Source: Ruegeria arenilitoris (lineage in GTDB: Bacteria > Pseudomonadota > Alphaproteobacteria > Rhodobacterales > Rhodobacteraceae). Taken from it: DNA of 64,000 nucleotides. Of the stretch, positions 1-9,087 are shown piece after piece. Every line of letters begins with the position of its first letter. Within the stretch, counting starts at the first letter, position 1. The notes under the pieces were generated by a model. The model was not told where the DNA came from. It ran no database searches and worked only from the letters and a program-made list of their open reading frames with translations. The translations under genes and the position numbers were made by a program. The DNA lies in contig NZ_WQHP01000002.1 of NCBI RefSeq assembly GCF_013035315.1, positions 1-64,000 of the forward strand. Direction: 5' to 3'.

Positions 1-1254
1 TTCGACCTGGCCACAAAACTTATCAATATCGCGCTCAAGCATATCGCTTTCTCGGGTCTCATCTCTGACCGCAGATAGTTCATCTACAACAGCCAGCAAA
101 TCTTCTTCTGGAGCTGCCTCTGCGATGCGCACCAAAGCGCGAATAAGGGCGGCCGTTACGAGGCCATTACCCCGGGCAGCGTGTCTTAGAGCTGGCATCG
201 AGTCGTGAAACAGTGCCTCAGCCGTGATGGACGGGTAAACCACCCGTACGTTTCCGTCATCATCCCGATACACACCCGTGCAGAGCTTTGACGACCACGC
301 TCGAGCCAGAGACGCCGACAGTCGGTCGATGCAGACTATTGCGGTAAACGTGTCGTTGACACCCGGTGACAACGCCCGAAGTGCGATTTCAACGAGAAGA
401 TGGACAGAAAAGCGGATATCGCCATTAGGATCTCGCGCGGAGATTAACGGAGCTGCCGCTTGCACCAGATCATTAAGACTTTCGTCACTATCACCATAAA
501 CATTGGCCAAAGTGTCCGTTGGAACCATGAAGTCACCTGGCTGCACATCAAAAGCGACGACCGCTCCTGCCTTCTTGGCCGCACTCACCAGACCTTCGGT
601 ATTGATGGAGTTCACATATCCAGTGCCCGAAGCCAAGACTTGGCGCTTGTCTCCCACCTCAGGGACTGCCACTGAAGATGGGATATCTGCACTGTTTTCG
701 ATTGCGGTGCTCACTTGGCGATCCAAGGCTTCCGAAATCCGCGCCGCCTCCTGATCAATGGTTACGCGCGTTGATACTGTATGAACGAAGAGCAACAGCA
801 AAAGAACTGAGATGATCGAATAGACTATTCCAATCGCAACGGCCAAATTGACGGATGTGTCATCGCGTATCAGCCACAAGATCAACAAGCTGTATAAAAA
901 CGTCGCTCCAAGTGAGCCAACTGCAATCTGATTTACCCTGTCTTCGCCAAAGCGCTGCAAGAGCCTGGGCCCAATTGATCCGGCTGCTAAGGTGTAGACC
1001 AGCAAAACAATGGAATAGACCATGACCAACGCGGACATGGATGCTGCCGAGATTGCGCTTAGTACATCGCTCGCAGTACGATTAGAAACGCTCAGCCAAT
1101 CGGAAGCGGACCAACCCCAACTCGCGAGCGCTTGCTCCGTCTTGAAGACAATCCCAGCCACCAAAAGCCCTGAAAGACTAATGGCGGCAGGGATAGTTAG
1201 GAACCCGCGAAAGTACCTCACTAATTCTCTAGGTGTTTGCATTCCGGTCCCCAT
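1..1254 (-). CDS. DUF2254 family membrane protein (3' part, cut by window edge)
   Basis: Reading the complement down from about 1254 gives an open frame that runs off the left edge of the window, so the C-terminus is missing. Counting from the ATG at 1242, four hydrophobic segments lie near residues 10-33, 62-88, 106-125 and 132-155, followed by a soluble domain. That domain contains RALSPGVNDTFTA at about residues 289-301, the hallmark I associate with DUF2254. The function of this inner-membrane family is not established. Two in-frame ATGs (1254 and 1242) are possible starts and neither has a strong ribosome site. No partner gene is obvious; the next gene on the same strand upstream encodes a coiled-coil protein. 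Confidence 0.8.
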   Translation of the reverse strand, partial: MGTGMQTPRELVRYFRGFLTIPAAISLSGLLVAGIVFKTEQALASWGWSASDWLSVSNRTASDVLSAISAASMSALVMVYSIVLLVYTLAAGSIGPRLLQRFGEDRVNQIAVGSLGATFLYSLLILWLIRDDTSVNLAVAIGIVYSIISVLLLLLFVHTVSTRVTIDQEAARISEALDRQVSTAIENSADIPSSVAVPEVGDKRQVLASGTGYVNSINTEGLVSAAKKAGAVVAFDVQPGDFMVPTDTLANVYGDSDESLNDLVQAAAPLISARDPNGDIRFSVHLLVEIALRALSPGVNDTFTAIVCIDRLSASLARAWSSKLCTGVYRDDDGNVRVVYPSITAEALFHDSMPALRHAARGNGLVTAALIRALVRIAEAAPEEDLLAVVDELSAVRDETRESDMLERDIDKFCGQVE

Positions 1255-1286
1255 TTACGACACGAGCTTTGTTCACAAACACAGCT

Positions 1287-1571
1287 CTACGAGAACCGGT
1301 CGGCCGCTTTTTTCAAAGCACTCTGCATATCGCTCCATGCAGCCTCGTAGCCCTTTTTGACATCTTCCCAGGCCTCGTCGCTAGTCGACTTCAAATCATT
1401 CAGTTGAGCCTCTGCGTCAGATCTTGCCTTGTAGAGCTTGCTGAGCTGCTCCTCGAGCTCGAGTTTGGCGTCCGCTTCGGCCACCTTCAGCTTGGCTTCG
1501 AGAACATCAATCTGGGCATTCCAACTATCCAGTTGCAGCTGTGCCTTTTTCTCGTACCCAACACGTGTCAT
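1287..1571 (-). CDS. Small coiled-coil protein, possibly sll1863-like stress protein
   Basis: A 94-residue acidic, Ala/Glu/Lys/Leu-rich protein with almost no helix breakers, so it should be one long amphipathic helix or coiled coil. A run such as LEAKLKVAEADAKLELEEQL shows heptad spacing. Similar small proteins occur beside Dps and other stress genes and are sometimes called sll1863-family stress response proteins. It sits 50 bp downstream of dps on the same strand, so co-transcription and a general-stress role are plausible but inferred. No enzymatic motif, signal peptide or membrane segment is visible. Confidence 0.65.
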   Translation of the reverse strand: MTRVGYEKKAQLQLDSWNAQIDVLEAKLKVAEADAKLELEEQLSKLYKARSDAEAQLNDLKSTSDEAWEDVKKGYEAAWSDMQSALKKAADRFS

Positions 1572-1621
1572 CGTTTTTCCTTTCTTCGCAAACCTTGGTT
1601 CAAATCGAGGGGAGCCGCCAA

Positions 1622-2128
1622 TTAGGCCGCAACAATTGCCTTGAGCATCCAGACAGCTTCCTCATGCTTCGCCATCCTGGCGTTCATCAGATCCTCTGTA
1701 GCTCCATCGCCATAACGGGCTGCGGTCGCGGCAGTCTCACGCAGGTTCCGAGCAATCGCTTCGTTGTCTGCGACCAATTGTTTGATCATGCCCTCTGCAT
1801 CTTTAACCGTCTCTTCTTCGGTCAGCTTGGCTTGGCTAACCATGTCCGTGAACGAGATCGGTGCCACCTGACCCAACGCACGCACACGCTCGGCCAATTC
1901 ATCCGCAGCTTCGAACAGGTCGCGATACTGACGCTCTGTTAGTTCATGGATCGGCAGGAATAGCGGGCCCACGACGTTCCAATGTGTGCCTTGTGTTTTC
2001 ACCATCAGGACCATGGTATCGGCCAGTACTTCCGTCACCGCGTTGGCGATCCAGGCGTTCTTGTCGATGCCTGTGTCGTTGGTTTCTTCCTGAACTTCAG
2101 ACTTTAAGACTTGCTGTATCATTTTCAC
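1622..2128 (-). CDS. dps: Dps-family DNA-binding ferritin-like protein
   Basis: A 168-residue protein of the Dps/ferritin family. Dps forms a dodecamer that oxidises Fe(II), preferentially with hydrogen peroxide, stores the mineral and can coat DNA. The intersubunit ferroxidase residues are present with E. coli spacing: H49 in THWNVVGPLF, H61, D76 and E80 in the DELAERVRALG stretch. The N-terminus is short and only mildly basic, so DNA binding is less certain than iron sequestration. It is followed by the coiled-coil gene. The upstream A+T-rich stretch (2150-2210) is the likely promoter region, but I see no OxyR or Fur site I can defend. Confidence 0.93.
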   Translation of the reverse strand: MKMIQQVLKSEVQEETNDTGIDKNAWIANAVTEVLADTMVLMVKTQGTHWNVVGPLFLPIHELTERQYRDLFEAADELAERVRALGQVAPISFTDMVSQAKLTEEETVKDAEGMIKQLVADNEAIARNLRETAATAARYGDGATEDLMNARMAKHEEAVWMLKAIVAA

Positions 2129-2327
2129 TCCGTTTCGTTGCTTGCGGAGTAATACCTAAGGGCGAAATAAAAAATATCAATTAAAAACATATACTTAAAA
2201 TATGTATCCAGCGCATCATAGGGGGCTTCATGATGCTGGGTATCCGGCCCAACATGCCAACATTGCTGTAGACACGCAGGCTCATTGCCATACATGCTTG
2301 GAGTAACTGACGTAAGCTACTGAGGTC

Positions 2328-2552
2328 ATGCCAGTGTCTGATCAAAATCGACCACCAAAGCGCACGGAAAAACTGCAACTGATGCTCGACCTAGAAGAGC
2401 TCAAGGCCATTGATGATTGGCGCTTCGAGAACAGACTGCCATCCAGAGCGGCCGCCATTAGAGAACTCATCCGCCGCGGTCTGATTTCCAATGAGTTTGA
2501 GGAACCACCTACTGATGCGCCTTCCGGTGAGTTTCGTGTTGTGGACGAGTGA
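2328..2552 (+). CDS. Ribbon-helix-helix (CopG-like) small protein
   Basis: A 74-residue protein. KLQLMLDLEELKAIDDWRFE followed by SRAAAIRELIRRGL fits a ribbon-helix-helix fold: a beta strand, helix A and then the S-R-xx-AIRELI helix seen in CopG/Arc-type repressors and antitoxins. The last 20 residues are acidic and probably disordered. I looked for a toxin gene in the 237 bp downstream and upstream and found none, so a solitary regulator is more likely than a toxin-antitoxin pair. The ATG at 2328 has only a weak ribosome site. Confidence 0.6.
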   Translation: MPVSDQNRPPKRTEKLQLMLDLEELKAIDDWRFENRLPSRAAAIRELIRRGLISNEFEEPPTDAPSGEFRVVDE

Positions 2553-2789
2553 AAAGACTATTCGCAGAACATCCCAGCGAAGTCCCAGTAAGGTTCGCTG
2601 TATCGCGCGCTCGGTTTTTTTGGATACCGCATAATGCTCGATCTTCTGTCAAAGAAACTGTGTCCGCTTCGGGCTCAAAGCAGTCTTTTACAGCATAGTG
2701 CATCAAAGACCGCAGTGCGGACTTTTCTGCCGATGCTGAACGCCTTGTGAAGGACACTCAAGCGCGGCAAAGCAGTCTTTGGTTCAACG

Positions 2790-3689
2790 CTATTGGTCTA
2801 TTTGGTCAGTGCCAAGCTTGGTTCGCCCGGACGAGACAGATGAAGATCGCCTCCGTTGGCTCGGGGCGTCGAGGGCACCTCCGCTCGCCGGGCCGCGCAG
2901 CGGCTGAAGCAGCATTCGGTCGAGCCAGAGGTCTCGGCGTGTGCGAAACTGCTCGATGCCGATTTCCATGCCTTTATGCCCCTTCTCGGGTTGCGCAATG
3001 TAAGTACCTAGAAGGCGGTCCCACCACGGTAGGTTAAAGCCAAAGTTCGAGTTGGTCTCGCTTGGATCGACGGAGTGGTGGACTCGGTGCATGTCTGGAG
3101 TGACAACGAGCCATCTGAGAATTCGATCCACCGGACGCGGCAAATCGATGTTTGCGTGATTGAAAAGCGCGGTAGCGTTCAGGATCACCTCGAACAGGAG
3201 TACGGCGACAGCGGGCGGCCCTAAGGCTGCTACAACCGACAGCTTGATCCCCATCGAGATCAGGATTTCTACCGGATGGAAACGCAAGCCAGTGGTCGCG
3301 TCAAAATCGAGGTCGGCGTGATGCATCCGGTGTAGACGCCAAAGCCCAGGTACGGCGTGGAACATCACATGCTGAAGGTAGATTGCGAGATCGAGAAGCA
3401 GCATGGAGACCAAGATGGCAACCCAAACCGGCGCCTCGATGTTGTTGAAGAGCCCCCATCCGCGATCCTCGGCCATGGCTGCGAGACCGACTGCGAGGAT
3501 TGGAAAGGTCAGCCGCAGAATGGCGGTGTCGAGCACCACGAGCGCAAGGTTGTTTGTCCATCGGATAACGCGCGGAATATCCCGTCTTCGCCGGGGTGCG
3601 GCCACTTCCCAAAGTGCCATCGCGGCCAGGACGGAAAGGAAGGCAATAAGGCGGATAGTTGGTTCAGCAACAAGGATTGTGTCGGACAT
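2790..3689 (-). CDS. Sterol desaturase / fatty acid hydroxylase family protein
   Basis: A 299-residue integral membrane di-iron oxygenase-type protein. Four or so hydrophobic segments surround the histidine boxes of the fatty acid hydroxylase superfamily: HVMFH, HRMHH, a lone H in FNHANIDLP, and HRVHH. These bind two irons used to hydroxylate or desaturate a lipid substrate. The frame is open upstream to 3917, but ATG 3689 is preceded by GGTGGAAG at good distance and the extra upstream residues do not look like protein, so I prefer the short start. The C-terminal 30 residues are polar and probably non-conserved. The substrate (sterol, hopanoid, ornithine lipid or carotenoid) cannot be told from sequence. 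Confidence 0.85.
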   Translation of the reverse strand: MSDTILVAEPTIRLIAFLSVLAAMALWEVAAPRRRRDIPRVIRWTNNLALVVLDTAILRLTFPILAVGLAAMAEDRGWGLFNNIEAPVWVAILVSMLLLDLAIYLQHVMFHAVPGLWRLHRMHHADLDFDATTGLRFHPVEILISMGIKLSVVAALGPPAVAVLLFEVILNATALFNHANIDLPRPVDRILRWLVVTPDMHRVHHSVDPSETNSNFGFNLPWWDRLLGTYIAQPEKGHKGMEIGIEQFRTRRDLWLDRMLLQPLRGPASGGALDAPSQRRRSSSVSSGRTKLGTDQIDQ

Positions 3690-4072
3690 GGACTTCCACC
3701 ATTCGGGTTTCCGTCGCGATAGAATTGCAAGCTGTTCTAGGCGACGACCGCTCCAATGTAACGCAGACATGCAAGCGATACCATCTGAGAGCGGCTTGGT
3801 CCGCTTAGCGGAACTTCCAATGGTTTTCGGGAATGACCGTTTTCGGCAGAAGCAGACATTTAAGTCGAAAAAACGAGTCGATATTGCGCGATATCTGCTT
3901 TCACCGAGACCGGGCATTCAGCAAATTAGGCTTTATGTCCGAGTTGCGGACTTTTCTGTCATACAGAGCGTGTTGCACAAGGTCAGCTCTACCCAGGAAA
4001 GCCGCTAGGGGTTGAAAGTAACCAACTCAACCTAGCGCTCGGCAATCCATCAATTAGTCTTCGCGATCAGCT
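3690..4072. other. Intergenic stretch with no recognisable gene
   Basis: This 383 bp lies between the start of the hydroxylase gene and the stop of the cyclase-hydrolase gene, both on the minus strand. Open frames here are short and compositionally unlike protein. The only structure I see is a copy of a short GCGGACTTTTCTG-type motif near 3944-3956, which recurs in other gaps of this region. The minus-strand promoter of the hydroxylase gene should lie near 3700-3800. Confidence 0.5.
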
Positions 4073-5410
4073 TCAATGAAGTTCCTGTTGGGCTTCATAC
4101 AATGACCACTCTCCTGGCAAACCTTTGAGTGGTTGCTTTTCGATGAATGCAAGCTCGAGTTTGGAGCCAACGACCAGATCTTTCACTGTGCCTGAAACCC
4201 GTATCTGGCTCGGTAATGCAGTGTCCAAAATTCGCGCGGCAATGTGAACTGCCAAGCCCCCAATATCACCGCCACGTCGCTCACATTCTCCAGTGTGGAT
4301 ACCGGCCTTCACTTTTAACTTGGTCTTGGCCAAGTCAGAGTTTATTGCGTGAGCACATTGAATGGCACGCGTCGGTCCTTTGAAAGCGGTGATGAACCCA
4401 TCCCCCGTAGTGTTGATTTCAGAACCATCGTAGATTTCCAGCTGTCGACGCACGATCTCATCATGTTGGTCTAACAAGGCACGCCATTGGTCGTCACCCA
4501 AACTGGCGGCCAGTTCTGTGGAACCTGCGATATCTGTCATCAATATCGTCAGTAGCACCCGCTCGCTCGGAGTGACGGTTTTTTGCCCCGTCGCAAACTC
4601 TTCGATTTCGTTTATCACCCGGTCCTGATCTCCATACCAGACCAGGTGATCAACGCCGGGAACGAATTTCAAAACTGAATTGGGAATAAGGTCGGCCACA
4701 AATCGCGCCTCATCTTTTGGGTGCCAGACATCATTTTCGCGATTAACTATGAGCGTGGGAGCATCGATAAGTGGTAAGACTTCTCGAATGTCGAGCTCCG
4801 CGTTTAATCGTGTTATCAGCTCGGCAGTCTTTGGACTTGCTGAATTGCGCATGTAGCCGCCCCACCACTCACATGCCTCAGCATCTTTTGCCATACTTGG
4901 CGCGGCTTCATCGAGCCCAAATGCACTTCCCCAGTTTTCGCGCAGATAGCTGATCGTATTTTCGGTAGCCTGCAGCGTCGGCGCCCAAGGGTAGTCAGGT
5001 GCCCAACTACCTTTGGCTGATGTTCCACTCAGAATGACAGCTCGTGTGCGCTCAGGGTAAGTAGCTGCGAATAGTGCACTTATGTTGGCGCCTTCTGATA
5101 CACCAAGTAATACTTCCTGATCTGAACCAATGGCATCGAGCACAGCGGTGATGTCCTCAATGCGTTGCTCCAGCGTCGGAAAGCCAACATTGCGCTCAGA
5201 AAGACCGGTCCCTCGCTTGTCATAGAAAATTAATCGGCAAAACCGGCTGAGTTTGGACAGAAAATTCGCATAGTGCGAGCTTTGCCAAGCATATTCGATG
5301 TTAGTAAGCCAACCTTGGCTATACACGACATCTATAGGTCCATCGCCAATCACCTGATACGCGATGGCAATGTCGTCTGCGAATGCGTACTGAGTTTGCG
5401 GTTGCTTCAT
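4073..5410 (-). CDS. Alpha/beta hydrolase fused to class III nucleotide cyclase
   Basis: A two-domain protein of 445 residues from the preferred ATG. Residues about 1-270 are an alpha/beta hydrolase with nucleophile elbow GVSEG (S105) and a late catalytic H255 in PGVDHLVW. Residues about 283-440 are a class III adenylate/guanylate cyclase with both metal-binding aspartates, D293 in MTDIAGST and D337 in TTGDGF. The usual transition-state asparagine is replaced by H389 in VHIAAR, as I recall for many hydrolase-cyclase fusions; R393 is kept. The protein may couple hydrolysis or binding of a small ligand to cyclic nucleotide synthesis. A GTG at 5458 and an ATG at 5440 are alternative starts. It is the first of three neighbouring cyclase genes. 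Confidence 0.85.
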   Translation of the reverse strand: MKQPQTQYAFADDIAIAYQVIGDGPIDVVYSQGWLTNIEYAWQSSHYANFLSKLSRFCRLIFYDKRGTGLSERNVGFPTLEQRIEDITAVLDAIGSDQEVLLGVSEGANISALFAATYPERTRAVILSGTSAKGSWAPDYPWAPTLQATENTISYLRENWGSAFGLDEAAPSMAKDAEACEWWGGYMRNSASPKTAELITRLNAELDIREVLPLIDAPTLIVNRENDVWHPKDEARFVADLIPNSVLKFVPGVDHLVWYGDQDRVINEIEEFATGQKTVTPSERVLLTILMTDIAGSTELAASLGDDQWRALLDQHDEIVRRQLEIYDGSEINTTGDGFITAFKGPTRAIQCAHAINSDLAKTKLKVKAGIHTGECERRGGDIGGLAVHIAARILDTALPSQIRVSGTVKDLVVGSKLELAFIEKQPLKGLPGEWSLYEAQQELH

Positions 5411-5744
5411 TGTCCGATAAAATGGGCTCTCTGGGCTCATACCAACGTCCGAGCCCACCAGCTCAATTCATGCCAGACAAAACCAATCGGATCAACTTCC
5501 TGCTTCGGCCGCCCTGCTTTGTTCGACTGATAGCGGACTTTTGGTTCAGTTTGCAGCACCCGTAACTTTGGGCTCGGAACGGTCGTTCGGAAAATTTCAT
5601 TGAGCGTCTGCTTCGCGGACAAAGTTGCCGTAGACTCATCGCTTTCTGATGACTGGTCTCAGCCCGAAGCGGACATTCTCGAAAGTTGGCACACTACTGC
5701 CGAACTTGATAGATTCGAAAAAAGGTTGCTATTGGGAAATGCGC
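5411..5744. other. Divergent intergenic region between two cyclase genes
   Basis: This 334 bp separates the divergently transcribed cyclase genes and must hold both promoters. I see no gene. It carries several copies of a short motif built around GCGGAC and CTTCGGGCT or its complement (near 5528, 5562, 5610 and 5655-5675), also present in other gaps between 2.6 and 7.7 kb. Confidence 0.5.
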
Positions 5745-7505
5745 ATGACACGCCGACTTGCCGCCATACTTGCCGCCGATATGGTCGGCTACTCACGGCT
5801 TATGGCGGCTAACGAGGCGGGAACACTTGCTCGTCTCAAAGACCTACGACGGGACATCATCAATCCAAGTATCGAAAGTGCCGGAGGTGAGATTATCAAG
5901 CTTACCGGTGATGGCCTGTTTGCACTTTTTAGCTCGGTCGTTTCTGCCGTTGAGGCCGCAGCGACGCTCCAGAAGGCGCTGCACGCCGCCGAAGCCGAGA
6001 GCCCCACCGAAAGCCGGATCAGCTTCCGAATAGGGTTGCACATTGGAGACGTAATCTTGGACGAGGGCGACATTTATGGCGAGGGTGTTAATCTTGCCGC
6101 AAGACTCGAAGGCATCGCTGACCCAGGCGGTGTCATACTGTCTGACGACGCATGCCGGCAGGTTCGAGGCAAAATCGAACACGACATCATAGACCTTGGC
6201 GAAGTAGCGCTCAAAAACATCTCCGAGCCAGTTCGCGCCTACAAATTGGCGATGGAGGGCAAATCAGATTCCACGCAAAACCAATCTCAACCCACTGACA
6301 AACCCTCCATCGCTGTCTTGCCCTTCCAGAACATGTCCAATGATCCAGAACAGGAATACTTCTGTGACGGCGTTTCCGAAGACATCATCACAGAGCTCTC
6401 GCGCTTTCCCGAGCTTTTCGTCATCGCCCGCAACTCCTCATTTTCGTTCAGGGGTCGCCCCGTCACCCATATAGATATCGCTCGAGAACTCGGTGTTCGC
6501 TACATGCTAGAGGGTAGCCTCCGTCGAGCCCAAAACCGCGTACGCATTACTGCCCAACTCATCGACTGCACAAATGGAGCCCATGTTTGGGCCGAGCGCT
6601 ACGACCGCACGCTAGACGACATCTTCGCGTTACAGGATGAGATTACACGCAGCGTGGTCGGCGCCATCGCCCCCCAGATATCCATTGCCGAAATAGATCG
6701 CGCGTCTGTGGCTCGAGATATCGACTTCAACTCCTACGACCTCTCGCTACGTGCAATGGCGATCTTCTACGCGGGAGGCTTCTACTCTCAGGATAAGTTC
6801 GATGAGGTCATATCGGTCTCTGATCGCGCCATTGATCTCGACCCGCGCAACGTCCAGGCCCATTGGATCAAAGCGTTTGCCTACCTGATGCGTTATCTAT
6901 ACCAGTTCGATGAGGACCCCACCGAAAACCTGGGCCTAGCTGATAAAAGCGTTGAACCTCCGTTTCTTGGTGGTCAACTCGACCCGCGCGCCTTATGCGT
7001 TCGCGGTATGGTTCGTCATTTCCGTGGAGATTTTGACGGGGCCAACGCCGACTTCAGTTTGGGCTTCACACTGAACCCGAACTTTGCCCGGAACATCTTC
7101 TTCATGGCCTGGCATGAATCTTTGGTCGGCCGAACCACACAGGCGCGCGAACATGCCCACCTTGCCCTCCAGCTTTCCCCACGCGACACTGACCTCTGGG
7201 TAGGAGACGCCTATCTGGCGCTCGCCCAAGCTGCCTTCGCCGACGCTGATTTTGAAGACGCAATGCGTTGGGGTGAGCACGCCATTCAGATGACGCCGCG
7301 TGCGCCGATCCGCCGGGCTCTTATGATCGCCAGTGCCGCCCACCTCGGGCGCGCCGAAGCAGGCCTGCCACATGAGCAGGCGCTGGCGGATTTCGCCCCA
7401 GCGTTCCTAGACAGCATTGTCTCCGGAGCTTTGATCCTCTTCCGTCTACCCGAACACAATGCGCTTTTGGTCGAAGGCTTGAAGAAAGCTGGTGTTAAGC
7501 CGTAG
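5745..7505 (+). CDS. Class III adenylate cyclase with TolB-like and TPR domains
   Basis: A 586-residue cytoplasmic signalling protein. The N-terminal cyclase domain (about 1-165) has both metal aspartates, D12 in AADMVGYSRLM and D56 in TGDGLFALF, and N116/R120 in GVNLAARLE, so it should be catalytically competent. Residues about 185-300 form a TolB/FlgO-like domain beginning PSIAVLPFQNMS, which in this family follows the cyclase. Tetratricopeptide-like helices fill the rest (about 330-580). I chose ATG 5745 because GGGAA lies six bases upstream; ATG 5739 is too close to it, and the frame is open to 5649. The domain order is common in rhizobia and roseobacters. The activating signal is unknown. 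Confidence 0.9.
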   Translation: MTRRLAAILAADMVGYSRLMAANEAGTLARLKDLRRDIINPSIESAGGEIIKLTGDGLFALFSSVVSAVEAAATLQKALHAAEAESPTESRISFRIGLHIGDVILDEGDIYGEGVNLAARLEGIADPGGVILSDDACRQVRGKIEHDIIDLGEVALKNISEPVRAYKLAMEGKSDSTQNQSQPTDKPSIAVLPFQNMSNDPEQEYFCDGVSEDIITELSRFPELFVIARNSSFSFRGRPVTHIDIARELGVRYMLEGSLRRAQNRVRITAQLIDCTNGAHVWAERYDRTLDDIFALQDEITRSVVGAIAPQISIAEIDRASVARDIDFNSYDLSLRAMAIFYAGGFYSQDKFDEVISVSDRAIDLDPRNVQAHWIKAFAYLMRYLYQFDEDPTENLGLADKSVEPPFLGGQLDPRALCVRGMVRHFRGDFDGANADFSLGFTLNPNFARNIFFMAWHESLVGRTTQAREHAHLALQLSPRDTDLWVGDAYLALAQAAFADADFEDAMRWGEHAIQMTPRAPIRRALMIASAAHLGRAEAGLPHEQALADFAPAFLDSIVSGALILFRLPEHNALLVEGLKKAGVKP

Positions 7506-7766
7506 AGTTGGTCAGGATGCCAAAGCTCGAAACTATCGCAGACAAATCGTGCCAAGGGCCAATCCAATTTTAGCGCAATGTCCTCGAAAGGTTCTAAGCA
7601 ATCGCTCATTGCTTCAATCGGCGACGACTGTTTCCAGCCCAAAACGGACATCCATCGTCGGGCTTTGCAAACTCCCAAATGAGGTAAAAACCTGCCTCTT
7701 AACACTTGGTGCCCAATATCTGGTTCCTGCTTCTCGCGATGCTGCCAAAATTAAGTCAGCGCTGAA

Positions 7767-8939
7767 TCAAAGCTCTTCTTCGACGAGAGAAAACAATTCG
7801 ATTGGACGCGCAAGTCCACGAACTTCTTGAAACCCACAAGGGGAAAACAGATCAGGGGAGACTTCGGCAATCGCAGATGTTGCCAGCACTCTCCGGCCAA
7901 TAGATTTAGTCAGCCCCTCAATTCGACTCGCAACGTTCACTGCACCTCCGAGAACCGTGAAATCAAGTCGACCAGGGCTGCCGATGTTGCCATAGCTGAC
8001 TTGTCCAACATTGATCCCGATCCCAACGTCCAAAGACGGCTTTTTCGCTTCAGCGCGGCGACGGTTGAGGACCGTCAAACCGGTCAATACACTTTGTGCG
8101 GCTTGCGCAGCCTTTCGGCATCGGTCGGCGTGATCAGCCTGAGTTGCGATGGTGAAGATCGAGAGAATTCCATCACCCATGAACTTGAGAACATCGCCAC
8201 CGTTATCTTCCACAGACTGAACAACCAGATCAAAGTAGCCGCTCAGCGCGTCAAACACATCGGCCTCGGGTGCGGCTTCTGAAAGCGCCGTGAACCCTCG
8301 TAAATCAGAAAACATGACCACCGCATCAAGGGTCGTTCGTTCGCCTCGCTTGATCCGCCCGCTCCATACGGCGTCGGAGGGCCCATCGCCAAGATATGTT
8401 CGCAATAGACCCTTGGCTGACTTGCGCATCGTGACAGGTTCCAAAGCGGAAGACAAAGCAGGCAGCGCTGCCTCAATCAATTCCAGATGTTGCGGTGAAA
8501 AGCCGTCTGGTTCCTGCGTGACAAATGTGCAGCCGTGCAGAGATCCGTCGCCATAATACATCAGAGTTGCATAGTAATCTGTGCCACCGAGCTCAGCGAA
8601 CTCTAGATACGATAAATGCTCAGTCTTTGGATCCAGTTGTCGCAGGCTTTTGTGAAGCGGCTTTCTGTGCTCCAGAATGTACTCAAACGAGCTACCAACA
8701 TACCCTTCCGTCAACATCGTTTCATGAGTTACGTCGTAGCTGTCGGTCCCATCAGGTGTCCAAACGACCCCCCATGCAATGAGTAGCGGATTGGCGAAGC
8801 GCTGACCGATATTGACCCGCCAGAGCGGTACACCTTCCTCAATTAAGGACGAGCAGAAATGCGAAACTACTTTAACAGGGTCGCCTGAGCGGCGTCCTTC
8901 GGTAATCATCCAGTCGGTTAGTTGTGCTACGGAGGCCAT
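7767..8939 (-). CDS. Adenylate/guanylate cyclase with N-terminal sensor domain
   Basis: A 390-residue protein. Residues about 1-170 have no motif I can name but resemble the GAF-like sensor half of CyaC/CHD-type cyclases. Residues 204-370 are a class III cyclase with D212 (FSDLRGF), D256 (MGDGILSIF), D326 in RLDFTVLG as purine-selecting residue, and N335/R339 (VNVASRI). All residues needed for catalysis are therefore present, and the Asp suggests ATP as substrate. It faces the preceding cyclase gene tail to tail and is the third cyclase in 5 kb. No membrane segment is visible, so it is probably cytosolic. Confidence 0.88.
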   Translation of the reverse strand: MASVAQLTDWMITEGRRSGDPVKVVSHFCSSLIEEGVPLWRVNIGQRFANPLLIAWGVVWTPDGTDSYDVTHETMLTEGYVGSSFEYILEHRKPLHKSLRQLDPKTEHLSYLEFAELGGTDYYATLMYYGDGSLHGCTFVTQEPDGFSPQHLELIEAALPALSSALEPVTMRKSAKGLLRTYLGDGPSDAVWSGRIKRGERTTLDAVVMFSDLRGFTALSEAAPEADVFDALSGYFDLVVQSVEDNGGDVLKFMGDGILSIFTIATQADHADRCRKAAQAAQSVLTGLTVLNRRRAEAKKPSLDVGIGINVGQVSYGNIGSPGRLDFTVLGGAVNVASRIEGLTKSIGRRVLATSAIAEVSPDLFSPCGFQEVRGLARPIELFSLVEEEL

Positions 8940-8958
8940 GTTCTCAAACTAGCTGCTT

Positions 8959-8984
8959 AGACAAGATGATAAAGAACCTTGTCT
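8959..8984. promoter_or_regulatory. Inverted repeat upstream of the third cyclase gene
   Basis: AGACAAG and CTTGTCT, perfect 7-bp inverted arms separated by 12 bp, lie 20-45 bp upstream of the cyclase start on the minus strand. The position fits an operator; there is no T-run to make it a good terminator. Confidence 0.4.
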
Positions 8985-9087
8985 TTGCTTTGTTTGCCTT
9001 AATCCAAGCAGTTTCTCAACGACCTTAACCGCATACGGCAGAGCGAAGCGCTAGGGTGCAACGACCGAAAGACCGTTGCTTCAGTCT

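Larger units (their letters stand above)
2640..7670. repeat. Dispersed short intergenic motif (GCGGACTTT / AGCCCGAAGCGGACATT type)
   Basis: Variants of a short motif occur in the gaps of this region only: GTCCGCTTCGGGCT near 2664-2677, GCGGACTTTTCTG near 2716-2728 and 3944-3956, GCGGACTTTTGG near 5528, TCAGCCCGAAGCGGACATT near 5657-5675, and AGCCCAAAACGGACAT near 7637-7652. The copies are degenerate and on both strands. The listed span is the outer limit of these separate copies. They could be a small non-autonomous repeat or regulator sites. Confidence 0.4.

Noticed and set aside
2328..2789. Toxin-antitoxin pair built on the ribbon-helix-helix protein
   Set aside because: No toxin-like frame (RelE, MazF, PIN or similar) is found on either side.
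3403..4008. A 201-codon plus-strand frame opposite the hydroxylase gene
   Set aside because: Most of it is antisense to the His-box hydroxylase and the remainder is low-quality sequence.
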